From Antedon mediterranea (Eukaryota; Echinodermata; Crinoidea; Comatulida; Antedonidae), in NCBI RefSeq assembly GCF_964355755.1, contig NC_092673.1:13275001-13339000 (forward strand): a DNA stretch of 64,000 bases, read 5' to 3'. The notes under the pieces were generated by a model. It was not told where the DNA came from, ran no database searches, and saw nothing but the letters and a program-made list of their open reading frames with translations. The position numbers and the translations under genes were made by a program. Position 1 is the stretch's first letter. Each line of letters starts with the position of its first letter. Positions 1-12,222 of the stretch are shown here, in pieces.

Positions 1-5
1 ATGAT

Positions 6-1945
6 TTGAGTTCTTTAATTAATAATGAAGCTGAAAATATCTGCATTGAAATAGAATTAAAACCAAAAAATTATATTTTCTCAGTAATATACCGACCACC
101 AGAAAAATCCATAAAAACTTTTAATTTTTTAAATTGTATATATTCAGCTAATTTATTTCCCGTAATAGACAGACCCACCCGTCTCACCCGTACATCTGCT
201 ACGTTAATTGACCATATCTACTCTAACAATTTTCATGAAAATATTTTTTCAGGATTACTGTATTGTGACATTACTGACCATTTACCTATATTTTTTATTT
301 CTCATACATCCAAAATTTCTGGTCAGAAATAATTTCGATTACAGATGACCTGGATAAAGCTTATAATTCTTTTCACACTAAATTTATGAACATTTATGAT
401 AAACACATTAGAATATGTAAAAAAAAAAAAAAAATTTCGCAAGCAAAACAAACCATGGATAACAAATGGCATTATATACAATCTGGCAAAGCCACTGATA
501 AAACTAAATATACTGATTATAGAAACAAATTAACTAATCTAATAAGAATAGCACGTAGTATACATTACAAAAAGCAATTTGACACACATAAAAATGATAT
601 TAAGAAAACATGGCAAACTATAAATTCAGCTCTTGGCAGAAATATAAAAAGTAAACTTCCAACATATTTTTTAGTAAACAACATAAAAATTGATGACGAA
701 ATTCAAATTGCTAATAAATTTAATAAATATTTTGTTGATACTGGCCATACACTTTCACAATCAATTAACTCATCTCATTCAAACTTTTCAACATTTTTAA
801 ACCAACCCAACAATCACTCCATGTTCCTTTCACCAATCACTGAAAGAGACATAATTAATGCAACCGAAGAGCTCAAAAATAATAAAAGTCCTGGTGTAGA
901 TGAAATACATTCCAACGTTATCATTATCATTTCGCCAACAATATACATCAATAAACTCAACCAATTCTCAACTCTTGCATGTTACCTGTGGGGTACCACA
1001 AGGGTCAATCCTTGGCCCACTACTCTTTTTAATTTACGTTAATGATCTTCCAAATGTTTCAAAATTATTTAATTTTATCTTATTTGCAGATGACACAAAT
1101 GTTATTATTTCTCACGAAAACAAAAATAATCTTGTATCTATAATTAATAATGAACTTAACAAAGTGTCTCTTTGGTTTAAAGCAAATAAGTTATCATTGA
1201 ATATTTCAAAAACAAATTATATTTATTTTAATATTAATAAAAAAAGTAACAAACAGCTAACAGAGCAATTATATATCAATGGCAACCAAATAAAGAGAAC
1301 AGAAAACTTAAAATTTCTTGGAGTCACTATTGACTCGGAACTAAATTGGAAACCTCACATAACATATTTAACTAAAATAATCTCGAGAAACGTTTGAATT
1401 TTAAGTAAATTGAAGTACATACTTCCTTTAAACATCTTATTTTCCCTGTATAATACTCTTATTTTACCCTATTTATCATACTGCAATGTTGCTTGGGCTA
1501 CAACTGTAGATAAATTTACTGGATGCTGCCCCTGGACAGGTTCTGATAACGCGAAAATTAATTCTCTCTTTAAATTACAAAAAAAGGCTATCAGAATCTG
1601 TTCGGGAGCACCTCCAAAATCTCATACTAAACCACTTTTTTATTCTCCCAATACTTTAAATATATTTGATATAAATAAACTCCAAACAGCTTTATTCATG
1701 TTCCGCCTAAATCATAATAAATTACCAACTCAATTTTTCGAAATTTTATTCATTCTTACAACACCAGATCTTCAACTGCAAAAAATCTAATATACGAAAA
1801 GCATACCATATTACTTAGAAGAACATCTTTTATTTACAATGGACCGTATATATGGAACAACTTACCGCTCAATCTAAAAGCAATAACCATCATAAATACA
1901 TTTAAAACAAAATACAAACAAACACTTATTTCACAATTGCCTTAA
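6..1945 (+). pseudogene. Non-LTR retrotransposon (L2/Rex1/CR1-like) EN-RT ORF, degenerate
   Basis: Broken LINE polyprotein. Residues from 6-332 hold the end of an APE-type endonuclease (VIYRPP, TSATLIDHIYSN, TDHLPIF). A linker at 386-900 ends in the RT entry motif NNKSPGVDE. At about 915 the sequence jumps to CGVPQGSILGP and then FADD (RT motifs B and C, 900-1397), so roughly 110 residues including the motif A aspartate are deleted. Further stops and frameshifts lie at 1395-1410 and 1790. The C-terminal connection domain runs to about 1945 (YIWNNLPLNLK). Dead element, 5' truncated by the window edge. Clade assignment is inferred from motif wording only. Confidence 0.85.
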
Positions 1946-2181
1946 GACTGTTTTTTTTTTTCTTTTTTGTGCCTTTTTGTTTAATTTTATTTGTCAATTT
2001 GACGAAAGAAAGAAGTTTGTTTTTGTTCTCTCACTTAAATTAAATAATTAAATATATTAATTATCTGGAGGACCAAACTTAAAGCCTTGGCTTAATGCGT
2101 CCTCCTCACACAATTGTATTTATTAATTTATGTTACTGTTCTATTGTATTGTATTGTGTGAAACAATAAACTTGAAACTTG
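1946..2181 (+). mobile_element. 3' UTR and tail of the LINE
   Basis: AT-rich 3' untranslated region directly after the LINE ORF. It ends in AATAAAC followed by two ACTTGAA-like units, consistent with a short 3' tandem tail rather than poly(A), as in CR1/L2/Rex1-type elements. The next element starts within about 15 bases. Confidence 0.6.
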
Positions 2182-2193
2182 ATATTCCAAAAA

Positions 2194-2352
2194 CACAATA
2201 GGTGCAGTTGATGGCAAGCATGTAGCGATTGACTGTCCAAAGTACAGTGGGTCTATGTACTATAATTACAAAGGCTTTCACAGCTCTGTGCTTATGGCAA
2301 TCTGTGATGCCAAAGGTAATGATGCTGCAATTTTTTGGCAGTTTTTAAAGAT
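2194..2352 (+). pseudogene. PIF/Harbinger transposase fragment (DDE_Tnp_4)
   Basis: One open stretch reads [14 protein letters not shown], then [24 protein letters not shown]. This is the block around the first catalytic Asp (DGKH) of PIF/Harbinger transposases. About 50 residues survive and no flanking transposase blocks are seen nearby, so it is a scrap. Confidence 0.8.
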
Positions 2353-3308
2353 GCCGAGTTAGGAAAGTTGAAGGTACCTGTTTCATTCCGATGTACACAC
2401 AACGGTGGGGTTTCCCTAAAGAACATTGGTCAGGAAGGCAACTCTTGTTAATTATGCACTCTAATCTATAATAATGGGATTCGCGTAAATCAAACAAAAA
2501 TCGGTTAAAAATAAAAATACAAAACTTAAAAATAGTATGTTACATTGAACATACCTCAATCAAATCGTGCGACAACTCATCGCGTTCTAATGGCCTTCGA
2601 ACATAAATCAATCAAATCAAAGCATAAAACTTAAGTAAACTGTGGCTGATTAGCCTAAATCAATAGTTGACTCAAAATATCAAAACTCAATCACTTAAAA
2701 CTTAAAAGAACCAAATGTGTGTCCCGTTGACACAAACTTATCCACAATATATCGTTATCATCACAACTTTATCGATTTAAGCATTTTTATTCACAGGTAA
2801 TTACGATTTCAATCAATCGACAAATTCGACTTTTGTGTTCAATGTCAAAAAAAATTACAATTAAAAGTACTAAGAAAATCTCCTGTTTTTGTATATCAAT
2901 TAATTAATGCTTGAGATTAACGACTCAAAGGTTAAACAAAATATTTTTTACAAAATGATTGTCGTTCTTTTCAATATCTCAATATATCGATCATCAAAAT
3001 TCAAAATTAATCTTTATCAAAAAAACTTGTTACAAAATCAATACTTAAACATAAATTCAATTCTCTTTTATTATTAAAAAAAATTCTTGCAAAAAATTAA
3101 GTCAGTAACTCGTATTATACAAACGTTTTATGAATCGTTTTGGTGATCCACTTATCGGTATCTGTTTATCATTAATAATCTCTTTAATCAATTTATCTGT
3201 ATCATTATATCTGTCAATATTCCACCAAAATTTGCGATCATTGGATTCGTGTTTTGTTTTATCAGTGTTGCGTTTGGCTAAAGTCGGTTTAGAATACGAA
3301 ACTAAAAC
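2353..3308. other. No gene seen; probably 3' end/LTR side of the gypsy element
   Basis: AT-rich DNA with short ORFs only (for example 3130-3312) and no recognisable domain. It lies immediately downstream, in element orientation, of the minus-strand gypsy integrase, so it should hold the polypurine tract and 3' LTR. I could not place LTR ends because no second LTR is present in the window. Confidence 0.4.
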
Positions 3309-5165
3309 TTAGAAATGTCCTGCTTTAAATCTACCGCGGTTTAATGTCATATTTGAATCAATAGGTGCTGTCATGATTAAATTAGTTTGTTCCTTAATTT
3401 GTTCTTCTTTCATTACTTTAGTTGGATGTGTAAGGATATCGGATTGCAATTGGGCTGGTGTCCTATCATGTTCGTCGACAAATTCAACATTGGTTTCGTC
3501 ATTTACTACATTAATGGTGTTTTGGATTTTCTCATTATTATCATCAGTGGGTTCATTCAACAATTGTTTAAGTTTTGGGAGACGTGTAAAATGTTTGCGT
3601 TCTTTGGGCGTTCTCATAAAAAAAGGTTTCAGTCTGTTATAATTGAATACGTCTCGAAGTATTTCTCCTTTAATCGTTGCTAGGATGTAGTGTGTTCTGT
3701 CTAATACTTCATGAATTACTAATGGTCCGACCCATTCTGCGGCGATTTTCTTTGAATTTGCCGTTAGTGATGATGATGTTGGCTTGTATATATATACGAG
3801 TTGTCCTACTGAGTAAATTGGGCTTTTTTCTAAGCGTTGGGAAATTTTTGAGTTTTGGACGTTTTGTTGTGTTCGCTGTAATTGTAGCATTGTCTGTGAA
3901 ATGTTTTGAAATTTCTTCTTGAGGTGTTCAAAGTATTCTTCATAGGAATGAGACAATCCTGAAATAGGGTTAAATGCTAATAAGGTCAAACTTGGAGGTT
4001 GACGGCCAAAAACTAATTCGTAAGGGGAGTGGTTTCCTTGATGTGGGAATGAGAAAGAATTATAAGCATAACATGTTGTTGATACAAATCTAACCCAATC
4101 TGTTCCGAATTGGTTAAGGTTGACCTTCAACAGGTCCGATATGGTGCGGATATGACGTTCAACTTGTAAACTACCGTGATTATGGACACTGATGATTTTC
4201 CTATCAATGTTAAGGGTGTTAATAATTTTCCTGTAAGGGAGGTTGCTGCATCTGAAATAAGACGAGATGGGGGTACAAAAATACTGATTACCTTTTGAAT
4301 TAGTGCTTCACAAATAGTTTCGGCATCAATGGATTTCAAAGGTACACAAATCAAAAATCTAGTAATTTCATCACATACTACCAAAATATGTTTAAAACCT
4401 GAAGGCGATGTTGGCATACTCTTGAAATCTAGACTGAGTGTATGAAAGGGACGGTAAGTTGCTGGTACTTGATCGTGTAAAGGACGTAATTTATCGGTTT
4501 TGGGGCGAAATTGTTGACATCTAAGACACGCTTGAGTATAATTGTTGACTTTCTCGAACATGTAAAATAATTTCCTAATAGTTAGATAAGTACGCATCGT
4601 ACCTTGGTGACTACTTAACAAATTGTTGTGATACTGAGAAATAATAGACTCGGCTAAGTTTTCAGGAACAGCTAATTGCAATACAAATTCTTGGAAAAAT
4701 AAACGGAATAGTAAACCGTTGCACAATATGTACTGCTCCGACTTATTCTGAACTGCACGAGCTGCTTTCTTATCAGCTGGAAGGATATCATGAGCTAAAT
4801 AGTCGTAAACTGGCTTAAAAAATGGTGAAGTTTCTTGTTCAACACGTAATTGTCTAACATCTACTGGGAGGTTGTAATCTCTAATTATCTTTCTTTGAAT
4901 AACATCCATTAATCTATCTAAGTCTTGTTGTTTTGGGATGTGTGCTGATTTGGGATGTGTGCTGATTTAAATTCAGTTATGTTGGGTACTAGTTGTTTGG
5001 GCGATATATACAATTCAACTGGTACATTTCGATGTGTAGTATCTTTGCTTTGCTTATTTTTGTCTACTAGTCGTTCCTCTGGAGGTTGTCGAATGTTTAC
5101 ATTACGTATTGGGGGTGGTGTTACGATAGGTGGCGTTATGACAGGCGGTGATCGATGTGCATTTG
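3309..5165 (-). pseudogene. Ty3/gypsy pol remnant: integrase with zinc-binding N-domain and GPY/F-like end
   Basis: Read on the minus strand, 4909-4127 gives an integrase zinc-binding domain (His pair near YHNNLLSSHQG, Cys pair CLRCQQ) and core with SLDFKSMP and ISDAATSLTG carrying the first two catalytic Asp. A frameshift near 4190 separates the catalytic Glu (in QVERHIRTI, other frame) from the ORF at 4130-3309. That ORF holds the core end (NHSPYELVFGRQPP) and a GPY/F-like module (EWVGPLVIHE ... YNRLKPFF). Coding sense extends to about 5165 behind a second frameshift. RT, RNase H and gag are absent; the remnant abuts the amine-oxidase retrocopy. Inactive. Confidence 0.85.
4935..4968. repeat. 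17-bp exact tandem duplication in gypsy pol
   Basis: Two adjacent identical 17-mers (GGGATGTGTGCTGATTT) at 4935-4951 and 4952-4968. Because 17 is not a multiple of three, the duplication by itself shifts the integrase reading frame. Removing one unit would make the upstream minus-strand frame continuous with the integrase ORF, so this is a clear disabling lesion. Confidence 0.9.
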
Positions 5166-5166
5166 A

Positions 5167-5309
5167 AGGTCAGGTATATTTATTTTCATTTTCCTGATAT
5201 CGTCTTCTGTCGTGATAAGAGAACGGTATTCATTTGTTGTGTTTAATTGAATGTAGCTGAAAAACAGGTAACCACAGGTAACGGTGAAATATGTCAAACA
5301 GTGGAAAGC
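5167..5309 (+). repeat. 143-bp direct repeat, copy 1 (5' flank plus start of MAO copy)
   Basis: Spans the sequence upstream of the MAO-like ATG and its first codons (through MSNSGK). It recurs with about 3 mismatches at 5866-6008, exactly 699 bases downstream. Confidence 0.9.
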
Positions 5310-6500
5310 ATGACGTTATTGTTACTGGAGCTGGCATAAGTGGCTTAGCTGCTGCCAAATTTCTTCATGAGCAAGGGTTAAATGTTCTGTACATACACCC
5401 TGAAGGAATCCAAAACGAAGTATGTCGATGTAGGTGGGTCCTACATTGGCCTAACACAGAACAGAATCATACGTCTCGGTAAGGAACTTGGGGTTGGTAA
5501 CTACAAGGTAAACGAAGAAGAAAAAAGTATATTGCTGCTGAAGGACAAAGTACGGACCTTTCGAGGGTCTTTGCCAAGTATCCACAACCCATTTTTGGTC
5601 ATGGACTACATCAGTAACTGGAGGTTATTTGATAAACTTGCAAAAGAGATTCCATTGGAGACACCATGGAAGTGTGAACATGCACTGGAATATGATAATC
5701 TGAGTGTAGAGAATTGGATGGATAAAAACTGTTGGTGTAGCTTTACTAAGGAAGTGACGACGATGTTTGTACGATTGGCCTTTGCAACAGAGCCTAGGGA
5801 CCTGTCATTTCTGTGGTATATTAAGTGTGGTGGAGGTCTTCTTCGCTTCATCAGTAGGTTTATGTAGGTCAGGTATATTTATTTTCATTTTCCTGATATC
5901 GTCTTCTGTCGTGATAAGAGAACGGTATTCATTTGTTGTGTTTAATTGAATGTAGCTGTAAAACAGGTAAAAACAGGTAACGGTGAAATATGTCAAACAG
6001 TGGAAAGCGGACAAGAAAGGAAAATGATTGGAGGATCACAACTAATTAGTCAAAAGATTGTCAAAACATTAGGCAATCGTGTTCTTTTATACTGTAAAGC
6101 GTTCAATTCTGAGTTGATTACATTGAACAACTGGATGGAGGAGGAGTTTTCAGGAGGCTGTTACATGGGTGCCACGCCACCAGGGGTTCTAACTTCATAC
6201 GGAAAGGTTTGACACAAGCCTGTTGATAGGGTATATTTTGCTGGAACAGAAACCGCCACTGCATGGTCAGGCTACATAAAGGGTGCTGTTCAAGCAGGTG
6301 AACGTGCAGCTCGTGAGATCTTACATGCTGTTGGTAAGATAAAAGCTGACCAAATATGGGTAGATGAACCGCAGTCAAAGGAGATTCCAGCTTTACCTTT
6401 TGAAACAAGTGTCGTAGAGAACATGATTCCATCTATTCCGGGTTTTCTGAAGTTCTGTACTGCGACAACTTCCGTGGCTATATTTACCGAGACAAGATAA
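5291..6500 (+). pseudogene. Monoamine oxidase (MAO-like) processed pseudogene
   Basis: Intronless but disabled copy of a flavin amine oxidase. It begins MSNSGKHDV with the FAD dinucleotide motif GAGISG. A small frameshift at about 5418 leads into KYVDVGGSYIGLTQNRI and continues to 5864 (WYIKCGGG). A 143-bp insertion follows, then GQERKMIGGSQL. An internal deletion of roughly 170 residues joins LLYCKAFNSELIT to LNNWMEEEFSGGCY; the Cys codon at 6159-6161 corresponds to the residue that binds FAD covalently in MAO-A/B. A stop at 6210 precedes the C-terminal block [18 protein letters not shown], ending near 6500. MAO genes normally have many introns, so contiguity implies a retrocopy. Not functional. 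Confidence 0.9.
5866..6008 (+). repeat. 143-bp direct repeat, copy 2, inserted inside the MAO copy
   Basis: Near-identical to 5167-5309 (differences at the GCTGAAAA/GCTGTAAA and CC/AA positions). It sits between coding blocks that would be adjacent in a MAO protein (..RFIS.. and GGQERK..). The repeat therefore re-supplies the 5' UTR and start codon in the middle of the reading frame. Confidence 0.9.
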
Positions 6501-6658
6501 TTGATGCTTTTAAATAAAGCATAGAGATAATTTCTCTTTGAGTGAAGTAGGAAATAGAAATAGATAGAAATTTATTAGAAATCGAACTTGGTATATTAGG
6601 TATGTGATAATACAGTAATTTTAACATATGCCCGGGTCTTCCACCATGTAATATATTG

Positions 6659-6999
6659 TGTGTTGTGAGGTTTCTGACTTGTAATGAAGACTCTATTCGC
6701 TTGACTGTAGTAACACATATATTGTTTATTCAATAATACTTGATGATACAATAATAATACAGTACAATATACAACTATAAGGAACAGAGGATCAGTGATG
6801 CTGTCGGTGAGATGCGAGTGTAGGTGTTCTTCTGGAGAAGTGGCTGTGAGGTGTGTCTGGGCTCTTCTGAAACTTGGGGGTATATTGGCTCAGTTCATTA
6901 GCATATGTCAATTACGTAATCTTAGAGGTTACTGATTGGTCCTAAGTTGATCCAGGTGTATTTAAGTGGGAGTGATTGATCTTATCTGGGGAGGTTACA
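6659..6999 (-). mobile_element. Probable solo LTR
   Basis: Read on the minus strand the segment starts TGTAACCTCCCC and ends AACCTCACAACA, i.e. TG...CA ends. It carries an AATAAA-like signal (GAATAAACAAT, complement of 6719-6735) about two thirds along. No coding region is attached on either side. A clean 5-bp target duplication was not found, so the outer boundaries may be a few bases off. Confidence 0.5.
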
Positions 7000-7396
7000 A
7001 TGATAAATTGGCCCTGTCGAATCTTTTACTTTTACTTACTTTTACTTTTGGTATTTAATTATGAACTAAATAGATTAAATGTACTTTTGAAACATCTGGA
7101 CAAACTCTCCTCGGGACTTTCTGGGCCAAGTTTGTGAACTTATTTGAATTCTAATACAAAGGTTGATTTCTTAATTATAAAGGTATATCATTATATAAAC
7201 AATCAACATTTCAAAGAAACCAACATTCTTTTGTTCGCGTCGCGAAAATTAACTTTTGCAACAAGATGTACAAAGTTTCTTTGTAAGCAATTAATATTAT
7301 TATGTAACTCATTCAACATGCCTTCCAAGGTGGAGCTGGAGATCTGATGGAGGCTGTCCAAAGCTATAGATACAAAAACATAAAGTCTTACAGAAA
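7000..7396. other. No gene seen; possible 5' part of the LINE
   Basis: AT-rich, with only short ORFs and no recognised motif. It may include 5' UTR of the LINE that becomes recognisable at 7397, but I see nothing decisive. Confidence 0.3.
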
Positions 7397-10300
7397 TTGA
7401 AAGAGAGAAAAAAAATGCATGATGCATTAAAGAAAAGCCAGGGTGGAATTGGCTTCCTCCTTCAACAAAGCATCAAAATTATTAATGATAACCTATTTGA
7501 CTCAAAGTCAGATGATCTAGAAAGACTTTGGATTAAAGTTCAATTAACCAGTAATACCGATTCTATATATTCCTTATGTGTAGTATACTTTCCTTGTGAA
7601 GGTACAAATAGACAATTATCATCTGAGCTCTATTCGCAACTACTATCAGAGATACTTTCAATCCAAAACCAAGACCAAAATTCAAAATTAATTGTACTAG
7701 GAATCCTTCAATGGTAAAATTGGCAATAACATTTTACAAGGAGATGTGTTACTAAACAATAATGGTAAAGGCCTGTTGAATTTAAGCGAGGACAGTAATC
7801 TTATTATATTAAACAGTAGCACAAAATGTAGTGGTAAATTTACCTGGGTAAACGGTAACTCATGCAGCATTTTAGACTACATTCTAGTATCAGAAAGAAA
7901 CTTAGGAAGTGACCACAATGTACTATTGTTAGAACTAATTGGTGATAGTAATTTAGAAATAAACAATAAGAAACAAAAGGTGATTAAAAACAATAAAGTT
8001 ACTTGGAATATAGATAAAAATACTGACTGGGAACCTTTCAGGAAAGAAATTAAAACAAATTTGAAAACTGGGACACCTCAAATTTAAACGCAAATGAAGC
8101 ATGGAGGATATGGAAAAATAATTTAATTACGGTAGCAGAAACCACATTGGGTCATAAGAATAATAATAAAAAACGTAATTGTTGGTATGATGAAGAAATT
8201 GACAGTTGTATCAAAAAAAGGAAAGATGCTTGTAGATCCCATAGAATCTACCAAAAAACGAAAAATAATAATACATTTAAACAAGAGGTATGCGATTCTC
8301 TATGGGATGATTACCAAGAAATAAGAAAACAATGCAAATCACTAACAAAACAAAAAATATTACAAAAGAAAGTACATAGATGTTCCGAAATTATGAATAA
8401 AGGGGGGTCTCAATGCAAAGATTTTTGGTCCGAGCTGAAAGATAAAACACCCGTAGTCACACCTAATTCTATCTTTATTCCAGGTACAAAAAATGTTACT
8501 TTTGATAGAAATTGTATTAAAGACTCATTAAAAACTTACTTTAGTAGTATTAATAAACATAAATTAAGTACTAACAATAATTACCTTTATCATGAACCTC
8601 TATTACGACATACCATTGGTATATGCTATATCAAAATGTAAAAATAATAAGAGTCCTGGTGATGACTCAATAACCAATGAGCTATTGAAAAATGGAGGTT
8701 CAGAAATTGTAGAAGCATTATATAAGTTATTTAAGAAATTATCTACACTTGAAACTATACCCGAGGAATGGAACATTGGTAAGATTATACCAATACATAA
8801 AAAGGGTGATCGCAAAGAGTTAAGTAATTACAGAGGCATAACCTTAAACTCTACTGTATCTAAAATATATAATAAACTTATTTCTCAAGCAGTGTCAAAC
8901 TTCATTGAAGAACATAATTTGTTATCGGAAGTTCAGGGTGGGTTTAGGAAAGATAAAAGGTGTGAAGACCATATTTTTATATTAAAAATTATAATTGCTT
9001 GTCGCCAAGCGGAAGGGAAAAAGACATTTCTTGCATTTATGGACTTCAGCAAAGCGTTTGACACTGTTTGGCGAGATGGGTTGTTTTATGCATGTAAAAA
9101 CATGGGTATTAATGGAAAAATCTCCTTTGGTGAATATGAAACTGACATCTTCAACATTGATGAAGGTGTCAAACAAGGCTGTCCACTCTCTCCTATTCTA
9201 TTTAATATATACATAAATGAACTTAACAAAATTATTAAGGACAGAGATTTAGGCATTAATATATTTGATAAAAATACCTAGGCATGCACATATCAAGACA
9301 TTTAAAAGATACATGCCATATAGATGAAACGATGAAAAAAGGAAGCAGAATTATTGCATATATAAAATCAATCATAAATGAACAAAATGATTTCAATAGA
9401 ATTATGTATGGTAATATACTTTGGAAAGGCATTGGAATACCAAGTATAATGCATGCAGTATTTGGTTTTGTGAAAGCAAAACATCTATCCAAAAAATTGA
9501 AAATATGCAATATCAAATGGCTAAATATCTTTTAAAAGCACCAAGGTATGTTGCAAAGGAAGCCCTTTATGGTGAACTTGGATGGCAATCGATTGAGTCC
9601 ATACTATCGGATAGAGGAATATCCTACTTCAAAAGATTGAAAAACATGGACGAAGGTCGTTTACCAAAAGTTCTGCTAAGAGCGCTCTTTGCACTTGAAA
9701 ACACTTTAAATTGGAATTGGCTACATAATATAAAATCTATTTTAATCAACTGTGATATACAAAAACATTTTAACTTAGAATATGCTAATAATTGGCTTAA
9801 AGGTTTCAAAGAAAAAAACACTATAAGAGATAAGATGAAATGGCTTGAGAATGCTAAGAATAAACCATCACTAAGTAATTATATAAGGTATAAAAATGAA
9901 CCAAAACTAGAAAAATACTTATTAGATAAGTGTAACTACCATGCTTCAAACCTAAAATTTAAAATTCGCTCCAATTCTCTACCACTTGAAGGTAGAAAAG
10001 AAGCATGGTCATCTCAAAATGCAGGTATATGTTTATTGTGCAATTGTAATGAAAAGGAAACTGTATATCATTTCGTATTTGAATGCAAACGACTTGAGTA
10101 CGTTAGACATCCAATACTCATGAACCTTAAAGATGAGCTAAACAACAATAATCTATCCATGTTCTGGGAATTGTTTACTACTAGCTCTCTAAATCTTAAA
10201 TACCACTTATTCTTCGACGATCTTGAAATCCATAATGAATTTAAAATTACACCAAATCAATTGACCCATGATGTATACGAATTAGCAAGTATTATTTTCG

Positions 10301-10575
10301 ACAAACATTGTAAAATTTTTCTGACCATGGCTTGGAACACACGAAATGATATATATAATACAATTCCTTCTCAAATTTAATTTATTCATTTTCTTAGTAT
10401 TTAATCTGTCTCAGTTTTCTTAAATTTTTTGTTGTTGTTATTTTGTTCTTATGTCTAATTTCTTGTTTTGTATTTATATTTAAGTGTGTATGTATTATTT
10501 TTCACTGTAAACTTGTTGCACATCTCATTGAGACTGTGCCTCTGATTTAAAAGAGATACAATAAAAGTTCAGTTC
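7397..10575 (+). pseudogene. Non-LTR retrotransposon with C-terminal zinc knuckle, degenerate
   Basis: EN pieces occur at 7397-8087 (LERLWIKVQL, SSTKCSGKFTWVNG, GSDHNVLL), with frameshifts near 7705 and 8085 and a deletion before GSDHN. A basic linker spans 8147-8641. RT spans 8592-9281: NKSPGDDSI, IIPIHKKGD, NYRGITLNSTVSK, FMDFSKAFDTVW (motif A), GVKQGCPLSP (motif B). The YxDD motif C is deleted at about 9281. The RT C-terminus is in 9284-9535 and 9421-10380, including ALYGELGWQS and a knuckle CLLCNCNEKETVYHFVFEC (C-x2-C-x9-H-x4-C). The 3' UTR ends in (AGTTC)n at about 10567-10580. A related copy lies at 28470-30640. Confidence 0.85.
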
Positions 10576-10580
10576 AGTTC

Positions 10581-11640
10581 ATGAGCGGCAGTCGCCCTGG
10601 CAATAAATAAAACCGCAGAATAATGCCAGCACATATACAACACACCTGAGGACAGTGTTATTTATTTTTATTTGTTTGCACAATAAATATAATAATAATA
10701 GGGCTTTAAAAACCTTGGCGACTGCTTTGTTTGGATGTAATCCATTAAAAAATATTCTACTGCAGTAATTGCATTTTTTTACTTTTTTGGTAATCAATAT
10801 GTATTTATAATGACAGTCTCATAAATTCTAAATTTCTACATTGAAACCGTCGAAGTAATTCTTAACTGCAGTAAATAAATAAACATACTGCAGTTACTGC
10901 AGTAGAATAATTTACTATACAGGAAATACCTCAGAAAATTTGATGTTTAAGATCATATTCATAGTAAAAGTACCGGTACTGTATTAACGAAATTAAGATG
11001 ATTCATTTTGATTGATATACAAACATCAGTTCTACCATTAAGATCATTGCAATTTTAAAAAAAATACTAATTGATTGGAATTACTAATATAAATATAACA
11101 TATTGCTTTATTATGCCAGGCATTTAAAACAGGCTAGTCTGGGTTCCAGACGGAGTTTTGTCTTAATATTAGTAAAAAGATAAACATTTTTGCACATATG
11201 GCATTTCATACATATACTATTTGATTTTGGATACTCCATCTGGGAAAACACGCACAAGTCACATGGTTTGACACCAAGAATTCTTGGTGCATAGATGATC
11301 CGGTTGACTAGTTTCAGCTGCATGCGATTGGCTACTCACTCATACATCGTTTCAATATTCATATTTCAGAATTTCAAAGATTCGCATGCGCTATGTTACG
11401 TTTAGACAATGTGTACTTGGGTACGTACATTGATGAAAGTTTCTGAAGGCTAGAAATGATTATTGCACGTCCATAAATAAGAGTATTATATTTTAATATG
11501 ACTTGTACACTCCCTGATTAGAACATTATTATATTGAAACTACTGTGCATTTGTAGAGTATGTACAACATCATAAAGTGGGCTCAAATGACAGTAGTAAA
11601 TACATACACATTACGTCGTAACTCTTGTCGCTCGTTGTTG
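10581..11640. other. No gene seen
   Basis: AT-rich spacer. An inverted pair CTACTGCAGTAA (about 10757) / TTACTGCAGTAG (about 10897) suggests a small degraded hairpin element. ORFs here are short and without motifs. Confidence 0.3.
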
Positions 11641-11641
11641 T

Positions 11642-12055
11642 TTGTATAGGTCAAGCAAATGGCAGTCCAACGCTTAAAAGACTCAGTATTACAAATTGTG
11701 GAAGACGTCATGACTGACCACTGCGACATAAATAATCCAGAAGGATTGCGTCCCAACGTGCACACGCTTGTGAGAACTGCAAACAGAAAACAGGAATTTT
11801 AAGGTAAGGGTACATTAAATAAACGTCATTTTTATATGCAAGTCATAACGTTTGAATACTCGTGACTATTGTCATTAAGTTAAATTTTTTTTTTTTCATT
11901 TACAGATCAACTATGAATTTTTGCTGGAGGAATTCATCCAGTCGGACGTCTCTATGGATAACGGTAATCGGCACATTTTAATGGCCACACCACAGCTGGC
12001 GTTATTGGCTAGAGCCAAAGTTTGGTACATGGATGCCAGCCACATTTAAGGTATG
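11642..12055 (+). pseudogene. MULE transposase fragment (FLYWCH-MULE type), two exons
   Basis: Translation of about 11642-11812 gives VKQMAVQRLKDSVLQIVED and RPNVHTLVRTANRKQEF; after an intron-like gap, 11905-12050 gives INYEFLLEEF, then HILMATPQLALLARAKVWYMDASH. This resembles the block just before and including the first catalytic Asp (WYxDGTFK) of FLYWCH-associated Mutator-like transposases. The DGTFK stretch is damaged (DASHI, then stop). The catalytic continuation is missing here, though a related piece occurs at 26325. Confidence 0.6.
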
Positions 12056-12222
12056 CATAACGCTGTTTATTTTCAGGTTTACCTCCTGGTTAAGCGATTC
12101 TCCACATCATCTCCTCATCATACAAAAACCTGCTTGCAAAGAAGTTTTGTTTCGATTTAATCAAATATTTTACTTATTTTTGCTCATAGGGTTCTTATTA
12201 AGACAATACATACATCCGCAAG

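Noticed and set aside
3373-3922. Several plus-strand ORFs of 80-98 residues
   Set aside because: They are antisense shadows of the minus-strand gypsy integrase, which has clear motifs.
5291-6500. Functional monoamine oxidase host gene
   Set aside because: Frameshift, internal stop, 143-bp insertion and loss of about 170 residues; no introns where MAO genes have them.
6647-7004. Exact 5-bp target duplication for the solo LTR
   Set aside because: Candidates (TTGTG versus ATGAT) do not match, so boundaries are reported as approximate only.
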